Origin: a virus
Virus record (IMG/VR): IMGVR_UViG_3300030108_001677
Location: 1-64,000 of that record
DNA length: 64,000 bases
Reading direction: 5' to 3' (one strand)
Shown here: positions 16,934 through 25,614 of the stretch, one piece after another
How the letters are laid out: the number at the start of each line of letters is the position of its first letter
Numbering within the stretch: the first letter of the stretch is position 1
Notes under the pieces: model-generated
The model's database searches: none
Seen by the model: only the letters and a program-made list of their open reading frames with translations
Told to the model about the DNA's origin: nothing
Made by a program: the position numbers and the translations under genes

Positions 16934-19234
16934 TTGATTGTAACAACATACGCTACTGAAGATCATGATTGTCCTTCAATCCACATTCGTTTCCGCAACC
17001 AAGACGGAAAGGTGATGGAGAAGGTTGTGGATAAATACTATCCTTACTTCTTCATTTCAGCCGACAGTGATATGGCACATATCACCCAAGTGTTTGATGA
17101 AAGATTTGATGGTTGGTATGTTGGTGCTGTTGAGGCAAATTCGCTACCCACAAAGGAATATCCCGAAGGGAGGAAACTGATACAGGTGATTGCACCCGAC
17201 TTGAGTGCGATGAAGCAAATGCGAGATGTTTGTGATGAAACATGGGAGGCAGACATTGGTTATGCCGACCGGTATTTGATAGATGAGATCGCGCCCGAAG
17301 ATTTCCCCGACTGGTTTCCGAACATGGTTCGTGCTGGTGGACTTGACTTAGAATGGAATAAAGACGGTGAGATTACTGCTATGGGCTATACCACAGACGG
17401 TGGGGTTGTTCAGCAGTGGTCTTGGCATCCAACCTATGAGGGTTTTCTCAATTGTCTGTTTTTCCGTTCCGAGAAGGATATGCTTGAGTCATTTGCACAA
17501 GCGTTTGAGGAATTAGACCCCGACATGATTACTACATGGTCGGGAAACCGTGCCGACTGGCCTAAGATATACGAAAGATACAAACACCATGACATCGGTT
17601 TAGACTGGATTTCACCGTTGGCTGGGGTCAGTGCTTCGCCACCAATGATGCACTTGCCGAGAGATGGTCGCTACAATGACGGTAGCCAAATCATACTCGG
17701 TCGCATGGTTTTAGACTTAGCGGATCGGAATCATGGTTTTGAGCGTGTATGGAAAGATAGTGGCAACGGCCAGTTATCCGATAGACGATTAGGTGCTGTT
17801 GGTAAAGAGGCGTTTCCTAACAATCCCGAATTGTGGAAAATAGATACCAACGGCATAACACATCACGACCTTTGGCTTAATCATTTTGAGGATTTCTTGA
17901 AATATCATCGTGCCGATGTTTTACTAACAGACAGACTGGATAGAGAATATCATGTTGCACGCTTCTTCATGGCATTACAGCGAGTATGCGGTGTTTCTTT
18001 TTCATCGGTATTTACTGTCAGTAAATTCGCAAGAGGGTTATTACGAAGGCGTGCTACATGGGCGGCACCCACTGGAACATACAAGAAGGGCGTTGGTGAT
18101 TCATACGGTGGTGGCTTTGTTCCGCACCCAAAGACTGGGCGTTTCTATGATGTAGCATGTTTCGATTTCCGAGCCATGTATGCTGAAATACAGCGTGGTA
18201 ACAACATCAGCCCCGAAACCATACGCTTTAGCACAGGAGATGGAATCCGTGAATTGGGTAATGGCACTTATTGGTATCAAGGTGAGCGTGGGGTATTGCC
18301 CCAACTGCAAATGGATCTTGCCGATGCGAGGAATGCCGCCAAAGCGGAGATGAAAAAACATGCACCGGAATCATCGGAGTATGCCGGTTTCAACACACTA
18401 CAATTAGCCTTCAAGCGTGCCGCCGCCAGCGTATATGGTTTGATGGGTCATACTGGGCACGGTGAGTCGCACAAGACTGTGGCATCAACCATTACCTATG
18501 TCGGTCGCCAATTGACATCACGCTTGATGGAGATATGCGAGGACATGGGCTTTGAGCCGTTGGCTGGGCACACCGACAGCGCATACATACAAATCGGAGA
18601 TAACGATGGTGAGAATATCGCTGATGCTTTGACACAAACCATACAGAAGGAGTTTGACTCCGATAGGTTTGTTGTCGAGTATGAGAAGCACATGAGGGCG
18701 TGGGTAGCGGCTAAGAAGAATAGAAATTTTGGCTGGGTCACTTGGCCGAAAGAAGGACTACACTGCACAGGCTTTGAGATGAAGAAGTCAAATGCGGCAC
18801 AGATAACAAAAACAATACAAGAAAATGCCTTTGAGGCTATGTGCAAAGACAATGCCGATGAGTCATACATACAAAGACTGGTCAATGATGCAATCGCTGA
18901 TGTCCGAAATATGAACCGCAAGGATCTTGTTATGCGTTCTCGCTTAGGTGAGAAAGCCGAATCATATTCACAGAACGGTGGCTTTCAAGGGGCGGCTAAG
19001 AAATACAACCGCTTGAACCCCAACAATCGCTTTGACAAAGGCGATGGTGTTCCTCATGTATATACTACAAAAGGGATTGAAGCGTTCAAGACCGATGAAG
19101 AATTGAGCAAATTAGACATAGATTTCACCACTGTGATAGAAAAGCAAATTATAGCACCCGTTTCCCTTATCTTTGAGGCGATGGGTTGGCGTTTGCCGTC
19201 AGCCGATGGTGCTAAACCACAGGAGTGGTGGTGA
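16934..19234 (+). CDS. polB: Family B DNA polymerase with 3'-5' exonuclease
   Basis: 766 residues. Exonuclease motifs: ExoI D138-L-E140, ExoII 'WSGNRADWPK', ExoIII 'YHRAD'. Polymerase motifs: A 'DFRAMYAEI' starting at D411, B 'KRAAASVYG' from K494, C 'GHTDSAY' with D548. 'KKNRNFGW' corresponds to the KKRY thumb motif. Motif C reads HTDS instead of DTDS; the retained second Asp is the metal-binding one in RB69-type enzymes. The start is TTG, supported by GCGGGGAG 6 nt upstream and overlapping the PCNA end. It is the replicative polymerase, working with PCNA and RFC. Confidence 0.93.
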   Translation: MIVTTYATEDHDCPSIHIRFRNQDGKVMEKVVDKYYPYFFISADSDMAHITQVFDERFDGWYVGAVEANSLPTKEYPEGRKLIQVIAPDLSAMKQMRDVCDETWEADIGYADRYLIDEIAPEDFPDWFPNMVRAGGLDLEWNKDGEITAMGYTTDGGVVQQWSWHPTYEGFLNCLFFRSEKDMLESFAQAFEELDPDMITTWSGNRADWPKIYERYKHHDIGLDWISPLAGVSASPPMMHLPRDGRYNDGSQIILGRMVLDLADRNHGFERVWKDSGNGQLSDRRLGAVGKEAFPNNPELWKIDTNGITHHDLWLNHFEDFLKYHRADVLLTDRLDREYHVARFFMALQRVCGVSFSSVFTVSKFARGLLRRRATWAAPTGTYKKGVGDSYGGGFVPHPKTGRFYDVACFDFRAMYAEIQRGNNISPETIRFSTGDGIRELGNGTYWYQGERGVLPQLQMDLADARNAAKAEMKKHAPESSEYAGFNTLQLAFKRAAASVYGLMGHTGHGESHKTVASTITYVGRQLTSRLMEICEDMGFEPLAGHTDSAYIQIGDNDGENIADALTQTIQKEFDSDRFVVEYEKHMRAWVAAKKNRNFGWVTWPKEGLHCTGFEMKKSNAAQITKTIQENAFEAMCKDNADESYIQRLVNDAIADVRNMNRKDLVMRSRLGEKAESYSQNGGFQGAAKKYNRLNPNNRFDKGDGVPHVYTTKGIEAFKTDEELSKLDIDFTTVIEKQIIAPVSLIFEAMGWRLPSADGAKPQEWW

Positions 19235-19235
19235 C

Positions 19236-20183
19236 ATGATAACATATAGAGAACCCCGACCATATCCCGTGCCCGACCATGACAATTTATTCTCATGTTA
19301 CAACTGGCACCCCGATATGCCGGACAATGTTATTCTCCGTGCAAGTAAATCATCGGTGAGCGACTTTACCTTCTGTAAGCAACAATACGCAATCAACAGG
19401 GTTCTTGGTATGAAAGAGCCACAGAATGACAATATGCTACGAGGAACAAATGTCCACGACAGTGTTGAATTGTTTTACCAGCGTGTTGATGTTGACAAGG
19501 CAAGCGAAGAACACGATCTTGAAAGATACTTTCGTGATTGTATTCCACATTCCAGTGAGATACGCTCGGCTCAAGACAATTTTTTCTTAGGAGAAGATTT
19601 GCATATTGATAGATTCTTAGAGAAAGAGATTCAGCGTTTCAACGCAAGCGACCCACAACACTTTTTGCCTACCGGTAATGAATTGGTGATTGACCATGTG
19701 CATGAAATAGAAGTGGATGGTATATCACAAAGGGTGCATTTCACCGGTATCATAGATAGGATATTCACTAATCCCGATGGGTCATTACATATACACGAAT
19801 TAAAAACTGGGGCATGGAAAGACAGTGCAAATAAATTTACCAACATGAGAAAGGAAATGGCTTTCTATGTATGGTTACTAAGAAAGTCCGACCCTACCAA
19901 TACAATTACACATTGGGGTTGGGATCACACCAAAGGTGTCAAGAATACCGATACATTTGATGCTGAAATGTTCCGTTATGTTGAGGCTGTTCGGGCAAAA
20001 GAGATAGGTGAAATGTTGGGCGACATACAGAATCTAATCCGCACGCACAGGAAATACAAAGGTGATGATGATATTAGCATGTTTCCTTTGCTACCATCGG
20101 GTGCCCAGTATATGATATGCGATCCGTGGTGTGGATTGAAAGAATTTTGCCCACGCTATCACCAGCACTTAGGGGATGAGTAA
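19236..20183 (+). CDS. Cas4/RecB-like Fe-S PD-(D/E)XK nuclease
   Basis: 315 residues from ATG 19236. One Cys near the N-terminus (C47 in 'FCKQQY') and three near the C-terminus (C295, C299, C305 in 'CDPWCGLKEFC') are arranged as in Cas4/AddB-type Fe-S nucleases. The nuclease core has D174 ('GIIDRIF') and E188-L-K190 ('HELKTG'). Such enzymes are ssDNA exonucleases used in end processing and recombination. No Cas1/Cas2 or CRISPR array accompanies it, so a replication/recombination role is more likely than adaptation. Confidence 0.8.
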   Translation: MITYREPRPYPVPDHDNLFSCYNWHPDMPDNVILRASKSSVSDFTFCKQQYAINRVLGMKEPQNDNMLRGTNVHDSVELFYQRVDVDKASEEHDLERYFRDCIPHSSEIRSAQDNFFLGEDLHIDRFLEKEIQRFNASDPQHFLPTGNELVIDHVHEIEVDGISQRVHFTGIIDRIFTNPDGSLHIHELKTGAWKDSANKFTNMRKEMAFYVWLLRKSDPTNTITHWGWDHTKGVKNTDTFDAEMFRYVEAVRAKEIGEMLGDIQNLIRTHRKYKGDDDISMFPLLPSGAQYMICDPWCGLKEFCPRYHQHLGDE

Positions 20184-21186
20184 TATGACACGAAGCACGG
20201 ACAAGGACTTCACGCATGGAAAACACATTGACATCATGGTTGGTGATTGTGTTGAAAGCATGAAATCATTACCGGACAAAAGCGTGCAAACTTGTATCAC
20301 CAGCCCACCATACTGGGGGTTGCGTGATTACGGCCATGAAAAACAGTTAGGTATGGAAAAGACACCCGAAGAATTTGTGGCTAATATGGTCGAAGTGTTC
20401 CGTGAAGTGAGGCGTGTCTTGCGTGATGATGGCACGCTATGGCTCAATCTTGGAGATAGTTATGCCAGTGGTAAAGCAAGATACTCCACAAAAGAACAAA
20501 CACTTGCTGGTGGCAAAAGAAATGACGCTAAGTTAGGGGCATTACAAGATGGCAAGCGTGCTTGCGTTAAGCATCATGATTACTTGAAGGATAAAGATCT
20601 GATAGGCATACCGTGGCTTGTTGCCTTTGCTTTACAGCGTGATGGTTGGTGGCTAAGGCAAGACATCATTTGGGCAAAGCCTAATTGTATGCCCGAATCA
20701 GTAAAAGACCGATGCACTAAATCGCATGAATATGTATTCTTACTAACTAAATCACCCCGATATTACTATGACATAGATGCCATAAAAGAACCCGTAAAAC
20801 AGGATTGGGGCACAAGGAACCGCACAAACGGCAAATACCACAATGAAGGCACGGGCTTACAACCTCACACCGGATTAGAGAAATCATACACTACAAAGAA
20901 TAAGAGAAGTGTATGGTGGGTTTCTCCTAAGCCGTTTAACGGGGCGCATTTCGCAGTATTCCCTCCGGAATTGATTGAGCCATGTGTGTTGGCTGGCTGT
21001 CCAAAGGGTGGTGTTGTGTTAGATCCGTTTGGTGGTTCGGGAACCACTGGGGCGGTTGCGCTAAAGCATGGGAGAAAGGCGATATTGTGCGAGTTAAACG
21101 AAGAATATGCAAAGATAATACCAAAGAGGATAGAATCTATCACTGGTTTGTCTGCAACACAAAAGACATTTGATGATTGGTGGTGA
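20176..21186 (+). CDS. DNA methyltransferase, beta type (N4-cytosine or N6-adenine)
   Basis: 336 residues. The catalytic motif 'TSPPYW' (42-47) comes before the SAM-binding motif 'DPFGGSGTTG' (283-292), giving the beta-class order. SPPY is most frequent among N4-cytosine enzymes but also occurs in N6-adenine ones, so the product base is unclear. The target-recognition region lies between residues 90 and 240. No restriction endonuclease neighbours it, so it probably protects viral DNA. It overlaps the nuclease gene by 8 nt. Confidence 0.85.
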   Translation: MSNMTRSTDKDFTHGKHIDIMVGDCVESMKSLPDKSVQTCITSPPYWGLRDYGHEKQLGMEKTPEEFVANMVEVFREVRRVLRDDGTLWLNLGDSYASGKARYSTKEQTLAGGKRNDAKLGALQDGKRACVKHHDYLKDKDLIGIPWLVAFALQRDGWWLRQDIIWAKPNCMPESVKDRCTKSHEYVFLLTKSPRYYYDIDAIKEPVKQDWGTRNRTNGKYHNEGTGLQPHTGLEKSYTTKNKRSVWWVSPKPFNGAHFAVFPPELIEPCVLAGCPKGGVVLDPFGGSGTTGAVALKHGRKAILCELNEEYAKIIPKRIESITGLSATQKTFDDWW

Positions 21187-21190
21187 TACG

Positions 21191-22255
21191 ATGGCGCACA
21201 TGTTTAGACACTTTCCCCGTGAGATAGACATGCGTAAGCGTAAGGTGGTTCATTCGATGGATGAATTACAACACTATGTAACAGCAACAAACGGTGCTGA
21301 CAACCTAACCACTACTGTGTATGGCTTTAGACAATTGAAGCCGAATGGTCATAGAGGGGAATACAACACTGCTGTGATACCACACTTTGTCATGGACTTT
21401 GACTATGAACGGGCACTGAATGAAAATACAACGGCAAAGCAAGCGGGTAATCAGTGTTTCAAGCAAGTCTATGCTTTGCACCAGCATCTTGTGTCAAACG
21501 ACTGGCGACACGCTATGTTTTTCACTGGGGGCGGTGTTCACATTTGGGTTAGCCTTGACAAAACATACGAACCCACACCGGCTGAATTGGGTGACTTCTT
21601 ATTTAGTGGCCGTAAATTGATTGAGAAGTGGGTCAAAACATGGGATTTGACCACGCTTGACCCCGTTGTTTCTTTCCGCCCCGACCGCCATATTCGCATT
21701 CCTAACACATACAATTTCAAGCGTGGTCTTTGGGGTATGCCTCTTTCGACACAAGACATAGAGAAAGGTTGGGAGTATGTGTTGAAACAAGCACAAGAGC
21801 CTCAAGGTGGCATGATTATGTATGGCAAACAAGGCATGGTCATGAAAGTCAAAAAGCGAGATCCTAACCAGCCATTTGCGGCTGAAAAGGTTGATGTTGA
21901 CATGAAGCGTGTTGGTAAAATGACGGTGTTACCTTGCTTGGCATCAGCCGCTTGTGAAAAGGGTAGCAACCCTACCCATGAAGCAAGGGTGTATTTGGTT
22001 CAGTATCTTCAAGACAGACTACGCTCATTTGCACGACCCCCTTCTTCATCACCAATCACCAAGTCCAGTATCAAGAATACAATCGCATCTTTCATAGCCG
22101 ACTTACAATGGTCGGACTACAATGAGGAAACTACACGGGGCTACATTGAACACAGCGTCAACAGGGCATACATCACACCCTCTTGTCGCACCCTCTATGA
22201 GAAGGGGTATTGTATTGGGAGATGTCCGTTTTATGACAGGAGTGGTGGACAGTGA
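21191..22255 (+). CDS. priS: DNA primase: PriS-type AEP fused to PriL-type Fe-S domain
   Basis: 354 residues from ATG 21191 (an upstream TTG at 21170 is less likely). AEP motifs: D69-F-D71 ('VMDFDYE'), T112-GGGVH117, and R169-I-P-N ('HIRIPNTYNFK'). The C-terminal ~110 residues match the PriL Fe-S domain: C249 in 'LPCLASA', 'EARVYLVQYL', then C332, C341 and C345. Archaea and eukaryotes normally keep these on two subunits; here one chain carries both catalytic and Fe-S modules. It makes primers for PolB. Confidence 0.8.
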   Translation: MAHMFRHFPREIDMRKRKVVHSMDELQHYVTATNGADNLTTTVYGFRQLKPNGHRGEYNTAVIPHFVMDFDYERALNENTTAKQAGNQCFKQVYALHQHLVSNDWRHAMFFTGGGVHIWVSLDKTYEPTPAELGDFLFSGRKLIEKWVKTWDLTTLDPVVSFRPDRHIRIPNTYNFKRGLWGMPLSTQDIEKGWEYVLKQAQEPQGGMIMYGKQGMVMKVKKRDPNQPFAAEKVDVDMKRVGKMTVLPCLASAACEKGSNPTHEARVYLVQYLQDRLRSFARPPSSSPITKSSIKNTIASFIADLQWSDYNEETTRGYIEHSVNRAYITPSCRTLYEKGYCIGRCPFYDRSGGQ

Positions 22256-22315
22256 ATTTTTCAATTGGAAATTCGATTTTTCAATTGGAATATTCAATTT
22301 CAAATTCTAATTGGA
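22256..22315 (+). repeat. AT-rich iteron-like repeats with CAATTG cores
   Basis: The gap between the primase gene and the next small gene holds two identical 15-mers, ATTTTTCAATTGGAA at 22256-22270 and 22276-22290, exactly 20 bp apart. Both are near-palindromes around CAATTG. A degenerate third copy (CTAATTGGA) lies at 22306-22314, and AATTTCAAATTC lies between. Spacing of two helical turns places repeats on one DNA face, as in operators and replication-origin iterons. The function is inferred from its structure and its place next to the primase. Confidence 0.6.
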
Positions 22316-22337
22316 TGTTAGAAAACAGGTGAAAATT

Positions 22338-22460
22338 ATGGCGAGATTAACAGCGAGATTTTGTGTGAAGAAGGACTGTAAGAAAATAGCATTAAGCGGA
22401 TTCCGTAAATGTGCTGATTGTATGTTTGGGAGAACCAAAAGGGTTGGTGAAGAAGAATGA
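22338..22460 (+). CDS. Small Cys-containing basic protein
   Basis: 40 residues, too short for routine calling. ATG 22338 has AGGTG 7 nt upstream and the stop overlaps the next ATG (ATGA). Two Cys pairs ('FCVKKDCKK' and 'CADCMFG') about 11 residues apart with many Lys/Arg suggest a tiny zinc finger. Function unknown. Confidence 0.55.
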   Translation: MARLTARFCVKKDCKKIALSGFRKCADCMFGRTKRVGEEE

Positions 22461-22777
22461 GCGAAGATATAGAGAAGATCCGTGCTGAAAAGATAGCGGC
22501 ACTGCAAGCAAAGATGAAGAAGGCTGATGAAGAAAACGAAGAAATAACCGCCATGAAGCAAGAATTTACATGGTCGGATTTCGGTTATGAAGAACCACCA
22601 TTTGGTTTTCGTGAAAGCGAAGAAATGCCGGGTGCATTTGATATTTGCCAAGAGCGTCAATCGGTTGCCATAACTGGCGACCCAAGATTCGCTATGCTTG
22701 TCACAGACTTGTTAAACAGGGCTAAGAAAGAGGAACTCATCATTAACCACAAAGCAGGGGAGATAAAGGATGAGTAA
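22457..22777 (+). CDS. Hypothetical protein
   Basis: 106 residues. Helical charged N-terminal ~40 residues ('IEKIRAEKIAALQAKMKKADEENEEI'), then an aromatic region ('FTWSDFGYEEPPFGF') and a helical C-terminus. Not recognised. It overlaps the ERCC4 nuclease gene by 8 nt. Confidence 0.55.
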   Translation: MSEDIEKIRAEKIAALQAKMKKADEENEEITAMKQEFTWSDFGYEEPPFGFRESEEMPGAFDICQERQSVAITGDPRFAMLVTDLLNRAKKEELIINHKAGEIKDE

Positions 22778-23474
22778 GATACTATACATTGACAACCGTG
22801 AACGGTCGGGTCTTGAACAGGCAGTGAAAGATAAGGCCGACAAAGCCGGTATCAAGTGGGAAGTAAATCAAAATCTTATCACTGATTACTCATACGGGCA
22901 AATTGGCATTGAGGCCAAAAGCATAGATGATTATTTTTCCTCGCTACAAGGCGGGCACCTTGCCAGTCAATTAGCGAGCATGGATGAAAACTACAACCAC
23001 ATGATACTGGTCATTCACGGTAAGTTAGACGCTTACATAGCCCGTTTGAAGAAGCGTGGTAATAGAACACCATACGCACGCATACAGGCTCAATTTGTGG
23101 GTTCGCTTGCGAGGCTTGATGTGGACTATGATATGACCATCATGCACTTTCCTACGCCCTCCACAGCCGCCTATTGGATTGTTCAGCGTTGTGCTAAAGA
23201 CGGCACACTGGGTAGTATATCCACATACAGAACAATGAGGCGCACATCAAGCGAGGACATACGCATTGATGGACTAAGGGCACTGGGTTGTAGTGAAGCG
23301 ATAGCAAAGCGGTTGCTCAAAGAGTTTGGTTCGATTACCGAGATCGCTGGTGCCAATGCAAAGGAATTGATGGCTCTTGAAGGCATAGGAAAAATCCGTG
23401 CTAAAGCAATTGTAAATGCTCTAAATAGTGAGTCGGCTGTGTCAAAGGAGAAGGTAAAAATCACCAACGCCTAA
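22770..23474 (+). CDS. ERCC4/XPF-type nuclease with tandem HhH domain
   Basis: 234 residues, the size of crenarchaeal XPF or the nuclease half of Hef. ERCC4 motifs: D8-N-R-E11 and E48-A-K50...D53, where the usual ERKxxxD has Ala for Arg. The C-terminal ~70 residues are an (HhH)2 domain ('LRALGCSEAIAKRLLKEFG', 'LMALEGIGKIRAKAIVNAL'). XPF-type enzymes cut branched DNA such as flaps and forks, and archaeal versions bind PCNA. No helicase domain is present. Confidence 0.88.
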   Translation: MSKILYIDNRERSGLEQAVKDKADKAGIKWEVNQNLITDYSYGQIGIEAKSIDDYFSSLQGGHLASQLASMDENYNHMILVIHGKLDAYIARLKKRGNRTPYARIQAQFVGSLARLDVDYDMTIMHFPTPSTAAYWIVQRCAKDGTLGSISTYRTMRRTSSEDIRIDGLRALGCSEAIAKRLLKEFGSITEIAGANAKELMALEGIGKIRAKAIVNALNSESAVSKEKVKITNA

Positions 23475-23480
23475 GCGTTG
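23465..23480 (+). other. Hairpin enclosing the ERCC4 gene stop codon
   Basis: CAACGC-CTAA-GCGTTG forms a perfect 6-bp stem with a 4-nt loop, and the TAA stop lies in the loop. It is followed by a 44-nt gap before the next gene, without a T-run, so it is not a classical intrinsic terminator. It could be a processing or attenuation structure. Confidence 0.4.
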
Positions 23481-23524
23481 ATATATGAGAGTCAAATAGG
23501 GCAAAGTCCAACGGAGGTAGTGAG
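23481..23524 (+). promoter_or_regulatory. Gap with possible TATA element and ribosome binding site
   Basis: The gap contains a TATATGA element just after the hairpin (about 40 nt before the start) and ACGGAGG ending 9 nt before the next ATG. Together with the hairpin, this could mark a new transcription unit beginning with the helicase-like gene. Weak evidence. Confidence 0.3.
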
Positions 23525-25063
23525 ATGGGAATATCAGTTAATAGCGACATGAATGATATAATGGCGCAACAAAGACAGTGGGATGATTACCAAGTCGTAG
23601 CAAGTGAAAACGAAGGTTCAAGGTTTATTCGTGGATATATTGAGCGTTTCAATACTGTATCGTTTTTCAACGAATACGCTGGCCTGTTGTCCTTCTTTTT
23701 CGTCATGGGTCAATTGTGTGCCCCATACATGAGAATACCCATACACGGCACTTTCATTGATTGCAGGGTGCATATCTATTGGATTCAACAATCAAGGACT
23801 GGTAAATCAATTGCATGGGAATTTACGGACAGGTTGTTAGATGCTTGCGGTATTGAGAGCGATACTTTCACCGCAGGTTCGGATGCTAAACTCATAGGAA
23901 CAGTCCAGCAAACACCCGTTGTTGATGAGAATGGCCGCCCAACAGGTGAAGTCAATCACATCACTGTGCCGGGTTTGCTGAACGGCTACAAGACGCTTCT
24001 ATTCGATGAGGCTTCTATACTGCTCAATGATTCAAAGGCACACTTCTCCGATAAGATCCTTTACCTTCAACAAGCGATGGCACCTTTGGGTTCACGAACC
24101 AATGTATTGGTTAAGCACCTTGTGGGTGGCGATGTAAGAACACCATCGGGTGTTTCATTGTGGATGACAACATTCCCACCTAAAGACATCATGGCGCATG
24201 TGCTGGACAAAGGTTTCTTTCAGCGTGTATTCTTATTCCAAAATGACATATCCAGTGAACAGCGACAAACTACCAGCGAACACCGTGTGGGTGGTGCTTA
24301 TGTCCGTGTGCGTGAGGAAATCATGGACTACGGCAATTTGGCCGAATATCTCAATGCGTGTGTTGGTGATGTAAGAGAACGCCTGTTTGATGCTATGGGT
24401 CTTTCGTGGCAAACTGTGGAGATTAGAAACGAAGAAGGCGAGTTAGAAGAACGCCGTATAAGCCGTGAAGATGTATGGGCACAGATGGAGGATGGAGAGC
24501 GTGAGCAAGCCGCCATGAGGCACGCACACGACATATTCACGGTATCATCGGGCTACCACCCAGCGATACTCAACGCTGTTGACGATTACTATGGTTTGGT
24601 CAATAACATAGCCAGTGAGAATGTCCGTGAAACAGCACTGTCATTCTTGCCTAACATAGAAAACTACACTATGATTTTCTCCAACTTGATTGCGGTTCTC
24701 ATGCGTTCATCACAAATCACTGAAGATCATGTGATGATGGCAAGCGAGATTATCTTCGACAACCTACACAATCTAACTATTTGGCTTGAACAAAAGGAGT
24801 CGGCTAAGGATAGAAAGAAGGTTAGTGCCGAGCGTGCGTCATGGATGGCCGCATTCCGTCAGTGTCAAAAGTATGTCAATGAGGCTGATGGCGTGGAGAG
24901 AGTCATGCAATCCGATCTTCTCAAGGTATATGCGGCACAGCAATCGGTTGCTGATATTACAGCACAGCGAAGATATAACGCACTGCGTAAGGGTGGACAG
25001 GTTGAAGTCGTTAAGCAAGGCAAAGGTGGCCGCAACTATGTTTCATTCAAGTGGGGGAAATGA
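23525..25063 (+). CDS. P-loop ATPase, probable replicative helicase
   Basis: 512 residues. Walker A-like 'QSRTGKSIAW' (K94, S95) and Walker B 'LLFDEAS' (D161, E162). Then come 'VSLWMTTFPP', a sensor-like strand, and 'FFQRVFLF', a candidate arginine finger. The last ~60 residues look like a winged helix ('ITAQRRYNALRKGGQVEVV...YVSFKWG'). An AAA+ core plus C-terminal winged helix is the arrangement of MCM- and DUF3987-type helicases. It is the only helicase candidate in the replication block, so this role is likely but not proven. A transcription break may precede it. Confidence 0.55.
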   Translation: MGISVNSDMNDIMAQQRQWDDYQVVASENEGSRFIRGYIERFNTVSFFNEYAGLLSFFFVMGQLCAPYMRIPIHGTFIDCRVHIYWIQQSRTGKSIAWEFTDRLLDACGIESDTFTAGSDAKLIGTVQQTPVVDENGRPTGEVNHITVPGLLNGYKTLLFDEASILLNDSKAHFSDKILYLQQAMAPLGSRTNVLVKHLVGGDVRTPSGVSLWMTTFPPKDIMAHVLDKGFFQRVFLFQNDISSEQRQTTSEHRVGGAYVRVREEIMDYGNLAEYLNACVGDVRERLFDAMGLSWQTVEIRNEEGELEERRISREDVWAQMEDGEREQAAMRHAHDIFTVSSGYHPAILNAVDDYYGLVNNIASENVRETALSFLPNIENYTMIFSNLIAVLMRSSQITEDHVMMASEIIFDNLHNLTIWLEQKESAKDRKKVSAERASWMAAFRQCQKYVNEADGVERVMQSDLLKVYAAQQSVADITAQRRYNALRKGGQVEVVKQGKGGRNYVSFKWGK

Positions 25064-25064
25064 A

Positions 25065-25613
25065 ATGAGAGGGATGGCTGTATTATTTGATTTTGAGTAT
25101 GAAGATGGCTACCGCAAAGATGCGGATATTTGGCTTATTGCTACATGGGATGGCAACAAATCGGTTGTTTATACTGATGTGTCTATGAGCGAAAAGAGTC
25201 TAAAGACGGACTTGAGGGATTTATCGGAATGGAATATTGATGATGATGAATATGTTGGTCATAATTTGCATAGCCTGTTTGACGGCAAGGCATTCGATCT
25301 TCTCAAGGCCACCAAAGAAGCCAGTGCGCCTGTCCTTCAAAATGAGGGCAAGCGGTTTCAGTTATACGATTTAGCAAGGTGGAACGGTGTGCGTGGCATA
25401 CCCGTTGAATTTGTTACACGAATGAGGAAAGCAAGTGCTTGGTTCAAAGGCCAGCACATAAAGTCGGCAAGATGGGCGATAGAAGATGCCATAATGTGTT
25501 ATGACCTGTTCAATAAAGTGAAAAAGAAAGGACATGTTAGATTTCTTGACGCAAAGACCGGCAAACGGCCTTCGGCCAGTGTTTCGTGGTCAATTGCACA
25601 AGAGGATGAGTAG
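25065..25613 (+). CDS. Probable DEDD-type 3'-5' exonuclease (RNase H-like fold)
   Basis: 182 residues from ATG 25065. Motif I D9-F-E11 ('LFDFEYEDG'), motif II 'GHNLHSLFD' (65-73), motif III D141 within 'AIEDAIMCYDLF'. Order and spacing match compact DnaQ/YprB-like exonucleases. It could proofread, trim ends or degrade host nucleic acid. A longer frame from 24786 is an artefact overlapping the helicase gene. Confidence 0.5.
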   Translation: MRGMAVLFDFEYEDGYRKDADIWLIATWDGNKSVVYTDVSMSEKSLKTDLRDLSEWNIDDDEYVGHNLHSLFDGKAFDLLKATKEASAPVLQNEGKRFQLYDLARWNGVRGIPVEFVTRMRKASAWFKGQHIKSARWAIEDAIMCYDLFNKVKKKGHVRFLDAKTGKRPSASVSWSIAQEDE

Positions 25614-25614
25614 T

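Noticed and set aside
19236-20183. CRISPR-Cas adaptation gene
   Set aside because: Cas4-like layout but no cas1, cas2 or repeat array anywhere in the window.
22256-22337. tRNA or structured RNA gene in the AT-rich gap
   Set aside because: No cloverleaf or stable long stem; only short AT-rich palindromes.
23465-23480. Intrinsic terminator
   Set aside because: The hairpin has no downstream T-run; kept only as a hairpin.
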